From NCBI RefSeq assembly GCF_000316575.1, contig NC_019682.1, forward strand, positions 2,416,001 to 2,480,000: 64,000 nucleotides of DNA, written 5' to 3'. Below are positions 31,574 through 42,200 of the stretch, piece after piece. Position 1 is the stretch's first letter; every line of letters begins with the position of its first letter. Source of the DNA: Calothrix sp. PCC 7507 (lineage in GTDB: Bacteria; Cyanobacteriota; Cyanobacteriia; Cyanobacteriales; Nostocaceae). A program made the position numbers and the translations under genes. Under the pieces are notes generated by a model. The model saw nothing but the letters and a program-made list of their open reading frames with translations, did no database searches and was not told the DNA's origin.

Positions 31574-31676
31574 TGTTCTGTCCAATTAATTTCGATGGTT
31601 AGAGAGACGCGATAAATCGCCGTCTCTAAGGGGTTTTGATGACAAACCAATCAGAACTTATGGGATAGACCACTAG
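31570..31676. repeat. 107-bp inverted-repeat element adjoining copy B
   Basis: Begins CTAGTGTTCTGTCC and ends GGATAGACCACTAG (14-bp ends, two mismatches). The internal part has AGAGACGCGATAAATCGCCGTCTCT, itself a hairpin that recurs at about 45684. A lone end of the same kind is at about 7589. Confidence 0.6.
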
Positions 31677-31761
31677 CAACGAGCCAGAGTTTGTTTGCTA
31701 ACGACGACTGAAAATTAGGTTTTTTCAGGAGTAGCAGGCCGGATAACGTTTGGGAAAGCTT

Positions 31762-34700
31762 ATGAAACAAATGTTAGGCGTTGAGGGTAACGTTTCTTCG
31801 GAAGCGTTAGACAACGGTCATGGACTTCTGAATGATATTCTCTTCAAGTTATTCCCTGGAAACAATGACTTGGTGCTGAAATTTAGCCAAGCTTTTGAAG
31901 TGAGAGAGTTTCATTTGGGAGATCAACTCAGTAGCCACAATATATTGACTACAGCAGACAAATCTGTTCATCCTGAACAAAACTACCAGGGTTTTTACAT
32001 AGTTTGTCAAGGGCAAGTGCGATTGGTGGGTTTTGATATGGCTGCACAACGGGAAGTTGCAGCAGTGCTGCTGGAAGCGGGGGAAACCTATGGTGCAGAT
32101 GAGCTATTTGACGATCGCCCATTAGCTTATCGAGCGATCGCCGCTAGCACGGGTATAATCGCCTTTATATCCATAAGCAAGCTCTATTCGTGGTTGGATC
32201 AACTGACTCAACTTGTAGACTATTTGCACCAAGTTGTAGTTTCTCGGCAAACTCTGCTGTTCTTCAAAACGGCTGTAGATTTGCACAAACCTAAAGAAAC
32301 CCAGCGAACCAAGGAAGTAGTTGCACGTCAGAGATTACTCTCCAGCCACACTCTCAAAAAACTTTTACCTTATTTAGTAGAAATACAAATACCTGCTGGT
32401 GCGGTAATTTCTCAATCAACTCCTGCCAAAAGTGGCTGCTTTTGGCTACGCAATGGTCAAATTCTCAGTCGAGAAAACTCATCGCCGCCACCTAGTATAG
32501 GCGATCGCTGGGGATATCCTCAGCAGATACCAATTGATTGGATTGCCGAAACAGATTTATCAGTTTACAAGCTATCTAGAGAATATTGGGAAACTGCTCA
32601 AGCCATTATCCCAGTGTTAGTAGACTCCGAGGAGGCGACAGAGGGTAGCCGCAACCATCGCCCCGTCGCCTCAACGATAGTTTATACTCAGCCGCAACCA
32701 TCGCTTAATTCAGAACAGCCACAATTACCGCCAACTGAATCTCAACCAATAGCCTTTCCCCAACCCAGCAAACGCCGTCGTGCTTTATTCGGCCAACGCT
32801 ATCCTTTCATTCAACAACAAAGTACTTCTGATTGTGGTGCAGCTTGCTTGGCCATGATCTCCCAGTACTGGGGTAAAAAATTTAGCATAAATATGCTGCG
32901 GAATTTATCGGGGGTCGGTCGTGCTGGAGCCTCTCTGAAAAGCCTAGCTACAGCCGCAGAAAGTTTAGGATTCCAAGCTAGACCAGTGCGGGCAAGTTTT
33001 AACCGTTTAGTCGATGAAAAACATCCTTGGCTTGCACATTGGCAGGGGGATCATTATGTAGTTGTCTACCGAGTCAAGAGCAATCAAGTAATAGTTTCCG
33101 ACCCGGCTGTTGGACGACGCAAACTTAGCCATCAGGAGTTTCAAGACAGCTGGACTGGATATGCACTACTACTAACACCAACACCTTTATTAGAGAAAGT
33201 ACCTGCTTCCAAACCTTCTCTAGGGCGATTTTGGGGCGCATTTTTGCCCTATCGCTCAATGTTAGTGCCAATCATCGCCGCCTCTTTAGTGCTGCAAGTT
33301 TTTGGTTTGGTGACTCCGCTGTTTACGCAGATTATTCTTGACCAGGTGGTGGTACAAAAAAGCTTAAGCACCTTACATGTGTTTGTCATCGGTTCGCTGT
33401 TATTTAGCCTTTGGCGCATCGGCTTGGTCAGCATTCGTCAATACATGCTGGACTATTTTTCTAACCGTGTAGACTTGACTCTGATTAGTGGCTTTATCAC
33501 CCATGCGTTGAATTTACCCCTAGAGTTTTTTGCTACGCGCCATGTCGGTGACATCATCACCCGCGTGCAAGAAAATCAGAAAATCCAGTTGTTTCTCACC
33601 CGTCAAGCCGTGGGTGCTTGGTTAGATGCTCTGATGGCAATTGTCTATGTCGGGCTAATGTTCTATTACAACTGGCAGTTAAGCTTATTAGTCTTGGCAT
33701 TACTACCACCGATTATCCTGTTAACTGTGTTTGCTAGCCCGATTTTACGCCAAGTTTCGCGGGAAATCTTTAATGAAGCTGCCAAACAAAACTCCTCTTT
33801 AGTGGAGATGCTCACCGGAATTGCTACCGTTAAGGCTGCAGCAGCAGAAAAAGAGTTGCGCTGGCTGTGGGAAGACCATTTGACAAGTACAGTTAACGCT
33901 CAATTTCGGGGTCAGAAATTGGCACTTGGCTTACAGGGAATTAGTGGGTTAATTAATACTTTGGGTAGTACAGCATTGTTGTGGTATTCATCGACATTGG
34001 TGATTCAAAACCAGCTGAGTATTGGTCAATTGGTGGCATTCAATATGCTCATTGGTAACGTTATCGGCCCAGTTTTATCGCTGGTTGGTCTTTGGGATGA
34101 ATTGCAAGAAGTGATGGTTTCTGTGGAACGCCTGGATGACATCTTTAATGCTCAACCAGAAGAAACTCCCGAACAATCAATGCTAGTTCTGCCCAAGTTG
34201 CGGGGCGAGGTGGAGTTTGAAAATGTCACTTTTCGCTACAATCCAGATGATGAGCGGAATATCCTGCAAAATATTTCTTTTGTAACTCATCCTGGTCAAA
34301 CGATCGCTATTGTCGGTCGTAGTGGTTCTGGCAAGAGTACTTTAGTCAGTCTACTACAAGGTTTATATCACCCTACCAAGGGCAGAATTTTGGTAGATGG
34401 GCATGATATTCGCCATGTTTCCCCGCAGTCTTTACGTCGTCAATTAGGGGTAGTGCCCCAAGAGTGTTTTCTGTTTTCTGGCACGATTTTAGAAAATATC
34501 ACTCTTTATCGCCCAGAATACAGTTTAGAGGAGGTAATTGAAGTTGGGAAGTTGGCAGAAGCACATGCTTTTATCCAAAGTTTGCCGCTAGGATACAACA
34601 CAAAAGTGGGTGAAAGGGGTTCGACTCTATCAGGGGGACAGCGACAAAGAATTGCGATCGCTCGTGCTATTTTAAGTAACCCCCGAATCATCATCCTCGA

Positions 34701-34935
34701 TGAAGCCACCAGTTCTCTCGATACGGAATCAGAGCGGCGTTTTCAGCAGAATTTACAGCGGATCAGTCGCGATCGTACCACATTTATCATTGCTCACCGC
34801 CTCTCAACTGTGCGAAATGCTGACACCATTCTGGTGATTGATCGTGGGATCATTGTTGAGCATGGCACTCACGAGAATCTCATTGCACTCCGAGGTCTTT
34901 ATTATCATCTCGCACAGCAGCAAATTGATGTTTAA
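31762..34935 (+). CDS. HetC-like peptidase-containing ABC exporter with cNMP-binding-like N-terminus
   Basis: About 1057 residues. The N-terminal ~300 residues contain one and probably two cyclic-nucleotide-binding-like beta barrels (YQGFYIVCQGQVRLVG; GCFWLRNGQILS). Next comes a C39 peptidase domain with catalytic Cys near residue 360 (TSDCGAACLAMI) and His in GDHYVVV, then a six-helix ABC transmembrane domain. The nucleotide-binding domain has Walker A GRSGSGKST (~856), the signature LSGGQRQ (~959) and Walker B IIILDEAT. Such exporters cleave double-glycine leaders and export the peptide. The HetP-like gene downstream makes this a HetC paralogue. ATG 31762 is preferred to TTG 31750. Confidence 0.88.
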   Translation: MKQMLGVEGNVSSEALDNGHGLLNDILFKLFPGNNDLVLKFSQAFEVREFHLGDQLSSHNILTTADKSVHPEQNYQGFYIVCQGQVRLVGFDMAAQREVAAVLLEAGETYGADELFDDRPLAYRAIAASTGIIAFISISKLYSWLDQLTQLVDYLHQVVVSRQTLLFFKTAVDLHKPKETQRTKEVVARQRLLSSHTLKKLLPYLVEIQIPAGAVISQSTPAKSGCFWLRNGQILSRENSSPPPSIGDRWGYPQQIPIDWIAETDLSVYKLSREYWETAQAIIPVLVDSEEATEGSRNHRPVASTIVYTQPQPSLNSEQPQLPPTESQPIAFPQPSKRRRALFGQRYPFIQQQSTSDCGAACLAMISQYWGKKFSINMLRNLSGVGRAGASLKSLATAAESLGFQARPVRASFNRLVDEKHPWLAHWQGDHYVVVYRVKSNQVIVSDPAVGRRKLSHQEFQDSWTGYALLLTPTPLLEKVPASKPSLGRFWGAFLPYRSMLVPIIAASLVLQVFGLVTPLFTQIILDQVVVQKSLSTLHVFVIGSLLFSLWRIGLVSIRQYMLDYFSNRVDLTLISGFITHALNLPLEFFATRHVGDIITRVQENQKIQLFLTRQAVGAWLDALMAIVYVGLMFYYNWQLSLLVLALLPPIILLTVFASPILRQVSREIFNEAAKQNSSLVEMLTGIATVKAAAAEKELRWLWEDHLTSTVNAQFRGQKLALGLQGISGLINTLGSTALLWYSSTLVIQNQLSIGQLVAFNMLIGNVIGPVLSLVGLWDELQEVMVSVERLDDIFNAQPEETPEQSMLVLPKLRGEVEFENVTFRYNPDDERNILQNISFVTHPGQTIAIVGRSGSGKSTLVSLLQGLYHPTKGRILVDGHDIRHVSPQSLRRQLGVVPQECFLFSGTILENITLYRPEYSLEEVIEVGKLAEAHAFIQSLPLGYNTKVGERGSTLSGGQRQRIAIARAILSNPRIIILDEATSSLDTESERRFQQNLQRISRDRTTFIIAHRLSTVRNADTILVIDRGIIVEHGTHENLIALRGLYYHLAQQQIDV

Positions 34936-35391
34936 CAGTTAATAGTTAATACGCCCCACCCGCGCTGTCGCGCACCCTCCCCAAGGCATCGAGTAGGGTT
35001 GACCTCACTAGAGCAGGAAATGCTCTAGCAGTTCTTCCTGATTTAAAATCACATTTTTGTGAGAATCTTTACTCTATTAGGAATTACACAAATGACATAT
35101 TCTTTTCGCAAAAGTCAACAGTCTAAAGTCCAAAATTTCGATTCTCAAGTGAAAATTTAAACTTCTATAAACCTATAATCAAAAAAATGCCAACTTGGCT
35201 AAACTACTAGTAAATAAGAAGTATTCTGTATATATACATTCGCAACGCATTATCCAAATACCCAGACATTTTTCATAACCTATTGCCATCAGTGAACAGT
35301 TATCAACTCAAAACACTGATAACTGTTCACTGATAACTGATAACTGATACTGCGCCATACATTAGTTACGAGCTAGCAAAAGGAACTCAAT
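34936..35391. other. Intergenic region between exporter and HlyD gene
   Basis: 456 bp. AACTGTTAACTG-type heptads occur at about 35296-35348. A 22-codon open frame (35092-35160), starting ATGACATATTC and preceded by AGGA, is the only small ORF with a plausible ribosome site; it has no double-glycine motif. No terminator was seen, so exporter and adaptor genes may still be co-transcribed. Confidence 0.4.
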
Positions 35392-36855
35392 ATGAAGACT
35401 TTTTATGGAGGTACAGATACTTCCGTAAAATCTGTAAATGTAACTCCTAAAGAGGAGGCTGTTGATGTTCACCAAGCGAGTCTACCTGCTGCTACCCAAA
35501 CAGGTAACTGGTCTACATCGTTACAAACAGTGCTGGACTATCCACCGTCATCACTTCCCTATCAAGTAGTTATAGGCGGAATCATCTTTGGTATAGCTGT
35601 TGTAACTTGGTCAATGTTGGGATCTATGAATGAGGTGGGTAAAGCTACAGGGCGATTGGTTCCTCAAGGAGAATCGTATAAAATTCATCCTGTTGTCTTG
35701 GGTAAAATTGCGCGGATTAATGTTAAGGAAGGTCAGGCAGTTAAAGCTGGACAGCTAATAGCACAATTGGATAAAGAAATAGCGTTCAATGAAGTGGAGC
35801 GATTGGCCCAAGAACGCATAGCTTACCAAACTCAATTGATCCAAACACAAGCCTTGATTGACAAAACCCGCTTGGAAGCGAAAATGCGTGTGACGATCGC
35901 CAATGCAGAGGTGCAGGGACAAGTAGCGACGATCGCCCAAGTTGGTGCAAAGATTCAAAGCCAAAAAGAGGCGATCGCTCAAGGTAAAGAAAGGGCCCAT
36001 ACTAGCCAAAAGCTACTACAACAATTGTATACAGACGCAGCTGCTCAAAAGGAGCGCTTGCAACGGTTAAAATCTCTGGTGCGACAAGGCGCGCTGTCCC
36101 AAGACCAACTGTTTCAAGCACAACAAAATTTTGGCGATCGTCAACGTAGCATCACTCAACAAACTGGTGACATCCAACAAGTCATAGCAGATTCCCAGCG
36201 ATCGCAAGCCGACTTACAACAAGTTTTGGCAGAATCACAACAAATGCAGGCAGAGTTAGCCCAAAAACAAGCTACAGGTAAGACGGTGCAGTTACAAGCT
36301 GAACAGACAATTCAGAAACTGCAAGTAGAAAAAACTCAGTTGCAAGCCAAAGTCCAGCAGACTGAAAAACTGATACAGCAGGCGAAAACTCAGTTAATGC
36401 AACTTTCCCTCACTGCCCCCGTCGATGGGATGCTATTGTCGCTTAACGTCCGTAATCGTGGGGAAGTAGTGCAACCAGGACAAGCGATCGCCGAATTAGC
36501 TCCCAACACTGCACCGCTGATTCTAGAAGCTGTTTTACCCACCCAAGAAGCAGGCTTTGTCAAAGTCGGCCACAAAGCGCAAATCAAATTTGATGCTTAC
36601 CCTTATCAAAATTACGGTATTGTTGCAGGCAAAGTTATCTCTATTTCCCCTGACAGTAAACCCGATGAGCGACTTGGGACGGTTTATCGGGTAGGAATTG
36701 CCCTAGATCGTAACTATGTCAAGTCAAATCATCAAATCATCAGATATCAAGCCGGTCAAACAGCAACTGCCGAAATTATCATTCGTCGCCGTCGCATTGC
36801 AGATATCATACTCGACCCCATTAGGCAACTGCGAGAAGGCGGGATCAACTTATAA
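35392..36855 (+). CDS. HlyD-family membrane fusion (adaptor) protein
   Basis: 487 residues: a cytoplasmic N-terminus, one membrane helix (about 60-82, YQVVIGGIIFGIAVVTW), then a biotinyl-lipoyl-like half motif (GKIARINVKEGQAVKAGQLIAQLD). A long Gln-rich coiled coil follows (~125-340), then the second lipoyl half (LTAPVDGMLLSLNVRNRGEVV) and a beta-barrel with a C-terminal region. It would link the inner-membrane exporter upstream to the outer membrane. It ends 34 bp before the HetP-like ATG. A second reading frame overlapping its 3' end is the artificial upstream extension of that gene. Confidence 0.9.
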   Translation: MKTFYGGTDTSVKSVNVTPKEEAVDVHQASLPAATQTGNWSTSLQTVLDYPPSSLPYQVVIGGIIFGIAVVTWSMLGSMNEVGKATGRLVPQGESYKIHPVVLGKIARINVKEGQAVKAGQLIAQLDKEIAFNEVERLAQERIAYQTQLIQTQALIDKTRLEAKMRVTIANAEVQGQVATIAQVGAKIQSQKEAIAQGKERAHTSQKLLQQLYTDAAAQKERLQRLKSLVRQGALSQDQLFQAQQNFGDRQRSITQQTGDIQQVIADSQRSQADLQQVLAESQQMQAELAQKQATGKTVQLQAEQTIQKLQVEKTQLQAKVQQTEKLIQQAKTQLMQLSLTAPVDGMLLSLNVRNRGEVVQPGQAIAELAPNTAPLILEAVLPTQEAGFVKVGHKAQIKFDAYPYQNYGIVAGKVISISPDSKPDERLGTVYRVGIALDRNYVKSNHQIIRYQAGQTATAEIIIRRRRIADIILDPIRQLREGGINL

Positions 36856-36889
36856 ACCTTTAGTTAGGCAAGTTAAATCAGGGTTGCTT

Positions 36890-37321
36890 ATGAACTACCA
36901 GATGTCTTCTTCTCAAAAAAACTTCCATAAAGCTATCAGTCCAGAACAATTAAATCAGATTGTTGAAGCTGTTGCTGATGGCAGATATTCCTGGGCTTGT
37001 GTACTGATTTTACGTTTTGTTGGTTACAATCCACTCCACTTTATTCCCCAACGAACTTATAGTCGTTTAATGAAGGAAAATAGCCAAATGCAAAACACAT
37101 CTTTATCCGCTAACAGAAATACACAAGCAAGTATTCCCTCCTCTGTGAATAGCGCTAACAACCGAACTTCATCACAGGTTTTAAGCAAAATCAATGACCT
37201 GGATTATTTAGAAACATCTGATAAAAAACAAGCCCGTCTTCAAGGAGGAAATAGACCATATCACTTGGAAAATAAGACCACACAAGTCTATGTATTAGAT
37301 TCTTATAGACCACACAAATAA
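36890..37321 (+). CDS. HetP-like heterocyst-differentiation family protein
   Basis: 143 residues. The N-terminal segment (SPEQLNQIVEAVADGRYSWACVLILRFVGYNPLHFIPQRTYSRL, about residues 16-60) matches the conserved HetP core as I know it from Anabaena, with YSWACVL...GYNP..IP.RTY. The C-terminal ~80 residues are polar, Ser/Asn-rich and probably disordered. HetP proteins promote commitment to heterocyst formation, and some paralogues modulate its timing. ATG 36890 is chosen because the open frame upstream (from 36716) overlaps hlyD. The order exporter-HlyD-HetP recalls the hetC-hetP pair. Specific function of this paralogue unknown. Confidence 0.82.
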   Translation: MNYQMSSSQKNFHKAISPEQLNQIVEAVADGRYSWACVLILRFVGYNPLHFIPQRTYSRLMKENSQMQNTSLSANRNTQASIPSSVNSANNRTSSQVLSKINDLDYLETSDKKQARLQGGNRPYHLENKTTQVYVLDSYRPHK

Positions 37322-37329
37322 TTAATTTG

Positions 37330-37385
37330 GATGCAATATAGTCAAGGGCGGGGAAACCCTGCCCTTACAGGCTTGGCGATTTAAT
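37330..37385 (+). repeat. GGGCGGGGAAACC hairpin repeat
   Basis: GGGCGGGGAAACCCTGCCC with TTGGCGATTTAA downstream, related to 18921-18990 and 58779-58855. Located 9 bp after the HetP-like gene, it may act as a weak terminator. Confidence 0.65.
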
Positions 37386-37448
37386 GTGGTTTAGTCTCGA
37401 AAAAAATTAACTTTTGTCATAAGTCTCATAAACAGCAATAAAGATAAA

Positions 37449-38180
37449 ATGATTGAATTAAAAGGACATGTTATTTATCCAGATGAGATTATCGCTTATC
37501 TCAAAAAGACTATGCAGATTAAAGAAATATGCAACAATATTTTATATCAAAAAATTATAGAAAAAGCTGTTCTAGAAAAAGGCATAACACTCACACCAGA
37601 AGAAATTCAAACTGAAGCCGATAGACTACGTTATGAGCATCGTTTAGTCAAAGCCAGCGATACTCTAGCATGGCTCACAGATCAGTTGATTATTTCAGAT
37701 GATTGGGAAGCAGGAATTAGAGATAGTTTGGAGAGTAAAAAATTATCAGAGGCTTTATTTACTAAAGATGTCGAAAAATATTTTCTAGAAAATCAGCTTG
37801 ACTACGACCAAATCTCACTATATCAAATAGTTGTCACAAATATACAATTAGCTCAAGAGATATGCTATCAAATTGAAGAAGGAGAACTCAGCTTTTATGA
37901 GGCTGCTCACCTTTATGATATTGATGAAAAACGTCGCATTAACTGTGGTTATGAGGGCAAGTTTTACCGCTGGAGTTTAAACCCAGATATAGCGGCAGTC
38001 GTCTTTAGCTCCAAACCAGGAGATGTTCTCGGCCCAATGATGATAGATAAAGCAAGTTATATTCTCATGATAGAAGAGTTTATTCCTGCTGAATTAACAC
38101 CTGAAAGGCATCAAGAAATTTTACATAAAATGTTTAAAGAATGGCTAGCTGCAGAGCTAAATTATTTTCTTCATGCTTAA
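37449..38180 (+). CDS. Parvulin/SurA-like peptidyl-prolyl isomerase
   Basis: A 243-residue protein. Residues ~1-105 are helical, as in SurA/PrsA N-terminal chaperone domains (IQTEADRLRYEHRL, LTDQLIISDDWEAGI). Residues ~115-215 resemble a parvulin rotamase (SLYQIVVTNIQLAQEICYQIEEGELSFYEAAHLYD; FSSKPGDVLGPMMID). There is no signal peptide, so it should be cytoplasmic, perhaps handling the export substrate before transport. Such genes often accompany HlyD/HlyB-type clusters in cyanobacteria. Same strand as the HetP-like gene, 127 bp downstream, with a hairpin repeat between. Confidence 0.72.
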   Translation: MIELKGHVIYPDEIIAYLKKTMQIKEICNNILYQKIIEKAVLEKGITLTPEEIQTEADRLRYEHRLVKASDTLAWLTDQLIISDDWEAGIRDSLESKKLSEALFTKDVEKYFLENQLDYDQISLYQIVVTNIQLAQEICYQIEEGELSFYEAAHLYDIDEKRRINCGYEGKFYRWSLNPDIAAVVFSSKPGDVLGPMMIDKASYILMIEEFIPAELTPERHQEILHKMFKEWLAAELNYFLHA

Positions 38181-39227
38181 ATATGCAATGGGAGTGGGGA
38201 CTGGGGACTTCCACCTCAGAACTCAAAACTGCAGCCTTGGAACTAAACCCATGACACATGACTAACAAATAACAAATTATAATGAATGCCTTTTGCTGCA
38301 TCAGAACTCAGGAGCCAGAATAGTTAAACAATATAGAGAAAAATGCCAAAATGGCAACCCAGGCGAAATTAACTAAGTTAAATTATAGAAGATAAACGAC
38401 TTCAAGAGTTTTGTTATCAGGGTCTACCAAGCAACGATAGTGATTTTGTTAAACACTGCATAATCAGCGATCGCTCAGTACAAAACAATTATATCTGCTA
38501 ATGATTTGCCAACTAATTATCTCGGCAAATCAATAATTAATGAAGCTTTACATTTGCCGCATCAAGAATATTGACTACGTATGAGCGTTGTCACTAACGT
38601 ACACATTAGCCCCCTAAATGAGAGGCAGCGTTTGTACATATTCTTGAACGCTCCAGCGGCAAATGGCGGGGTGGGAGAATCAAGGCGACTGGTATGCCTA
38701 CTCCCACACCTTATTTATTGGAAGTTGGCGGGAAACTCAATCGAATTGTGGGTGGAGAGGGATAGCCGCCCGCCGACTTGGGCCAAACAGGGCATTGGGC
38801 AAACAGGTGAATCTTTGCCATCAGTGCCCCATTCCCCATGCCCTAAAACTCAATCGAATTGTGGGTGGAGTTTTTGATTCAATTTCCGGACTCCTATAAA
38901 GTCGCGATCGCTCATCCGGGGTAAGTCAATCTCATAAATATTACCCCAAAAGGATCAGCAAAACCATCAATTACGTTAATCTCTTTATTTAACAGATCAT
39001 CTATCCTCATTTAGCAATAGAATAAGTTTGATAACTACCATAGCGTAGGTACTAAATTTAAACTATGGATCGTGGATACTGCTTTGTAATATGGCATGGC
39101 GATATCAAGAAACTTGACCAAGAGCTAATTTAAATTAAATAACCGCAAATTATCAAAATTTTGCTTACTTTAACCATCGCCATAGCGTCCTGATGTCATT
39201 AAGATAATTAGAATCGACGAATTAACT
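38181..39227. other. 1-kb gene-poor region with repeats and a possible decayed coding fragment
   Basis: ACTCAATCGAATTGTGGGTGGAG occurs twice (about 38735 and 38850) within a GC-richer patch, 38640-38880. The overlapping open frames there (38581-38877 and 38663-38899) look like non-coding repeat. At 38390-38573 two short frames (EDKRLQEFCYQGLPSNDSDF and, one frame over, ISANDLPTNYLGKSIINEAL ending in TGA at 38573) look protein-like and may be the remains of a frameshifted gene. I cannot name it. Confidence 0.35.
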
Positions 39228-42200
39228 ATGCGATTAAACGATCAGCTAATTAATTTGCCCAACTTAGATCATGTTATAGACCGTTCTCCTTTAACGATTA
39301 GCCCTGATATTTATGTAGTCGATGCTATTGCCTTGATGGGTCAGGCACGGAGTGATAGTTTAGCATTGAATAACTTCAATTCACACTTAAATCCCAGTAT
39401 TGGGAGTCAGCCAGGGACTAGCTATGTACTGGTGGTGGAGGGAACACAATTATTAGGAATAATTACAGAAAAAGACGTAGTTAGAATCATCGCTTCAGAC
39501 ATAAATATATCTGGGGTAAAAGTATCTGAGGTAATGACCCGCCAAGTAGTTACCCTCACACAATCAGACTCTCAGGATGTTTTTACAGCTTTGTTGTTAT
39601 TACATCAGCATCAGATTCGCCATTTACCTATTGTGGATCATCAAGGGCAATTGCTAGGGATAGTCACTGAGACTAATTTGCTACAAGCATTTGACCTAGT
39701 AAAAATGGTTAGTATCATTGAAGTCTTACAGCAACATTTACAACCGACAAGTGAATTAAGACCAATCCACCAATACGCTGAAATGCATCTACACCAGCAG
39801 ATAGAGGAGGTGCGTCACCAAGCTCATTATCAGTTAGATCAATGGGCTAAGGAACAATCTGCTGAACTCCAGCTAGCTCTAGAAGAACTCCAGGTCGCTG
39901 AAGAGGAACTGCGTCAACAAAATGAAGAACTAGCTGGAGCCCGTGAAGTAGCAGAATTGGATCGCCAGCGATATCAGGATTTATTTGAATTTGCTCCTCA
40001 TGGTTACTTAGTCACCGATGCCGCAGGTATCATTAAAGAGGCTAACCAAGCAGCAGCAGCCATACTTTCTGTGCAGGAAAAGTATTTGGTGGGTAAACCT
40101 CTAATCTTGTTTGTTGCTCAAGAAGACCGCCAGTTCTTGATGAGCCAATTGAACAATGAGCAGCGTTTACAGGATTGGGAAATTGACTTACAGCCGAGGG
40201 GAGGTGAAAAATTCCCTGCTAGGGTCAGGGTAGCTGCGGTATATGAACAGGAACAGCTGCTAGGTTGGCGTTGGTTATTGTGTAACATCAGCGATGTTTA
40301 CAACGAACTTCGCTTACGCAAACAAGCAGAAAAAGCACTACGTCACGCCCATGATGAATTAGAAGTGCGGGTAGTAGAACGCACCGCCGAGCTTTTTTGT
40401 GTGAACGCACGCTTACAGCAGGAAATTATTGAACGCCAACGGGTCGAACAAGCTTTGAGGCAGAGTGAGAGACTCTATCGGGATTTGGTGGAAAGCCAAA
40501 CAGAACTAGTGTTTCGATTTGATTTGCAGGGACGAGCTACCTTTGCCAATTTAGCAGCTAGCCAAACTTTGGGTTTATCAACAGATGAGTTGCGCGGTCA
40601 ATCAATATTTCAGTTTGTCTATCCAGATGACTTGCCACATGTAATGCAAAGTATTAGAACTGTGGCATCCTTACCCCATTCATTGAGAACTAGTGAGCGC
40701 CGGATATTAACAGTTAATGGTGTCCGCTGGTTTGAATGGAACCTGACTACAATTGAGAATCATACAGGTGAGGTTGTTGAGTACCAAACAGTAGGAAGAG
40801 ATATCACCGAGCGCAAGCAAATACAGGAAGCGCTGCGGGAGAGTGAGGGGAAATTTCGCCATTTCGCCGAGAATATCCACGCAGTTATCTGGATTGCCAG
40901 CACAGATGCATTCCGAATCTTGTATGTTAGTCCTGCTTATGAAGATATTTGGGGGCGATCCTGTCAAAGTTTGCGTGAGCAGCCCCATACTTGGATAGAA
41001 ACAGTGCATCCAGAGGATCGTGATCTGGTTAGGGTGACAGTATTAGAGCAACATTTGAGTGGTGAGTTTGCTCAAGTAGAATATCGGATTCTACGACCTG
41101 ATGGATCAATACGCTGGATCTGGGATCGGAGCTTTGCAATCCGCAATGAGCAAGGACAAGTTTACTGCTATGGCAGCATTGCTGAAGATATCACAGAACG
41201 TAAGCAGGCAGAAGAGTCACTACGGCAAAGTGAAGAACGACTAAGTTTAGCTTTAGAGTCTGCTGGTATGGGGATATGGGATTGGAACCTCCTCACCAAC
41301 GAAGCTATTTGGTCTCCCAATATGGGTTTAGTATATGGTCTACCGAGCAGCTCCTTGTATTCCCACAATATTGAAGACTTTCTCAATCTCATCCATCCTG
41401 AAGACCAGCAATCTTTGTCTCAAATGATAGCTCGCAGTATTGAAGAAGCCGCCGAATATGCAATTGAGTTTCGGGTCATTTGGCCAGATAACAGCGTCCA
41501 CTGGTTAAATAGCAGGGGTCAGGTTTACTATAACGAACTTGGTCAGCCGCTACGAATGATTGGTACTACTAGGGATATCACAGAACGTAAGCAGGCAGAA
41601 CAAAAAATCCGCGAACAAGCAGCACTACTTGATATTGCCACCGACGCGATTATGGTGCGAGATTTGCAGACCAAAATTTTATTCTGGAATAAAGGTGCAG
41701 AGCGTCTGTATGGTTGGCAGGAGCAAGAGGCTTTGGGAAGCCACGTCAGCGAACTTTTGTACAAAGAAAATTCGCCCGAACTGCAAGCAGCTTTGAAAAA
41801 TGTCATGGAACATGGCTCTTGGCAAGGTGAGTTGAAAAAGTTACAAAAATCTGGTGCGGAAGCGATTGTAGAAAGTCGCTGGACACTAGTGCGTAATGCT
41901 ATGGGTCAACCTACATCTATTCTCTCTGTTGACACAGACATCACAGAAAAAAAACAGCTCGAAACACAATTTTTGCGTGCCCAACGAATGGAAAGTCTGG
42001 GAACTTTAGCAGGGGGTATTGCTCATGACTTAAACAATATATTGACACCAATTTTGGCAGCATCACAACTACTAAATTTAAAGTATGTCCCAGACGAAGA
42101 GCGTTATCAACAGTTGCGAGATATTATTGAAAGCAACGCTAAACGCGGAGCAGCTTTAGTCAAGCAGGTGTTGTCGTTTGCACGAGGCTTTCAAGGAGAA

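Noticed and set aside
36716-36889. Upstream extension of the HetP-like frame
   Set aside because: Overlaps the intact hlyD 3' end; the HetP core begins only after ATG 36890.
38581-38877. 98-codon plus-strand open frame and an overlapping 78-codon frame
   Set aside because: They overlap each other in a GC-rich patch with an internal 23-bp duplication, have no family features and no ribosome site; better explained as repeat DNA.
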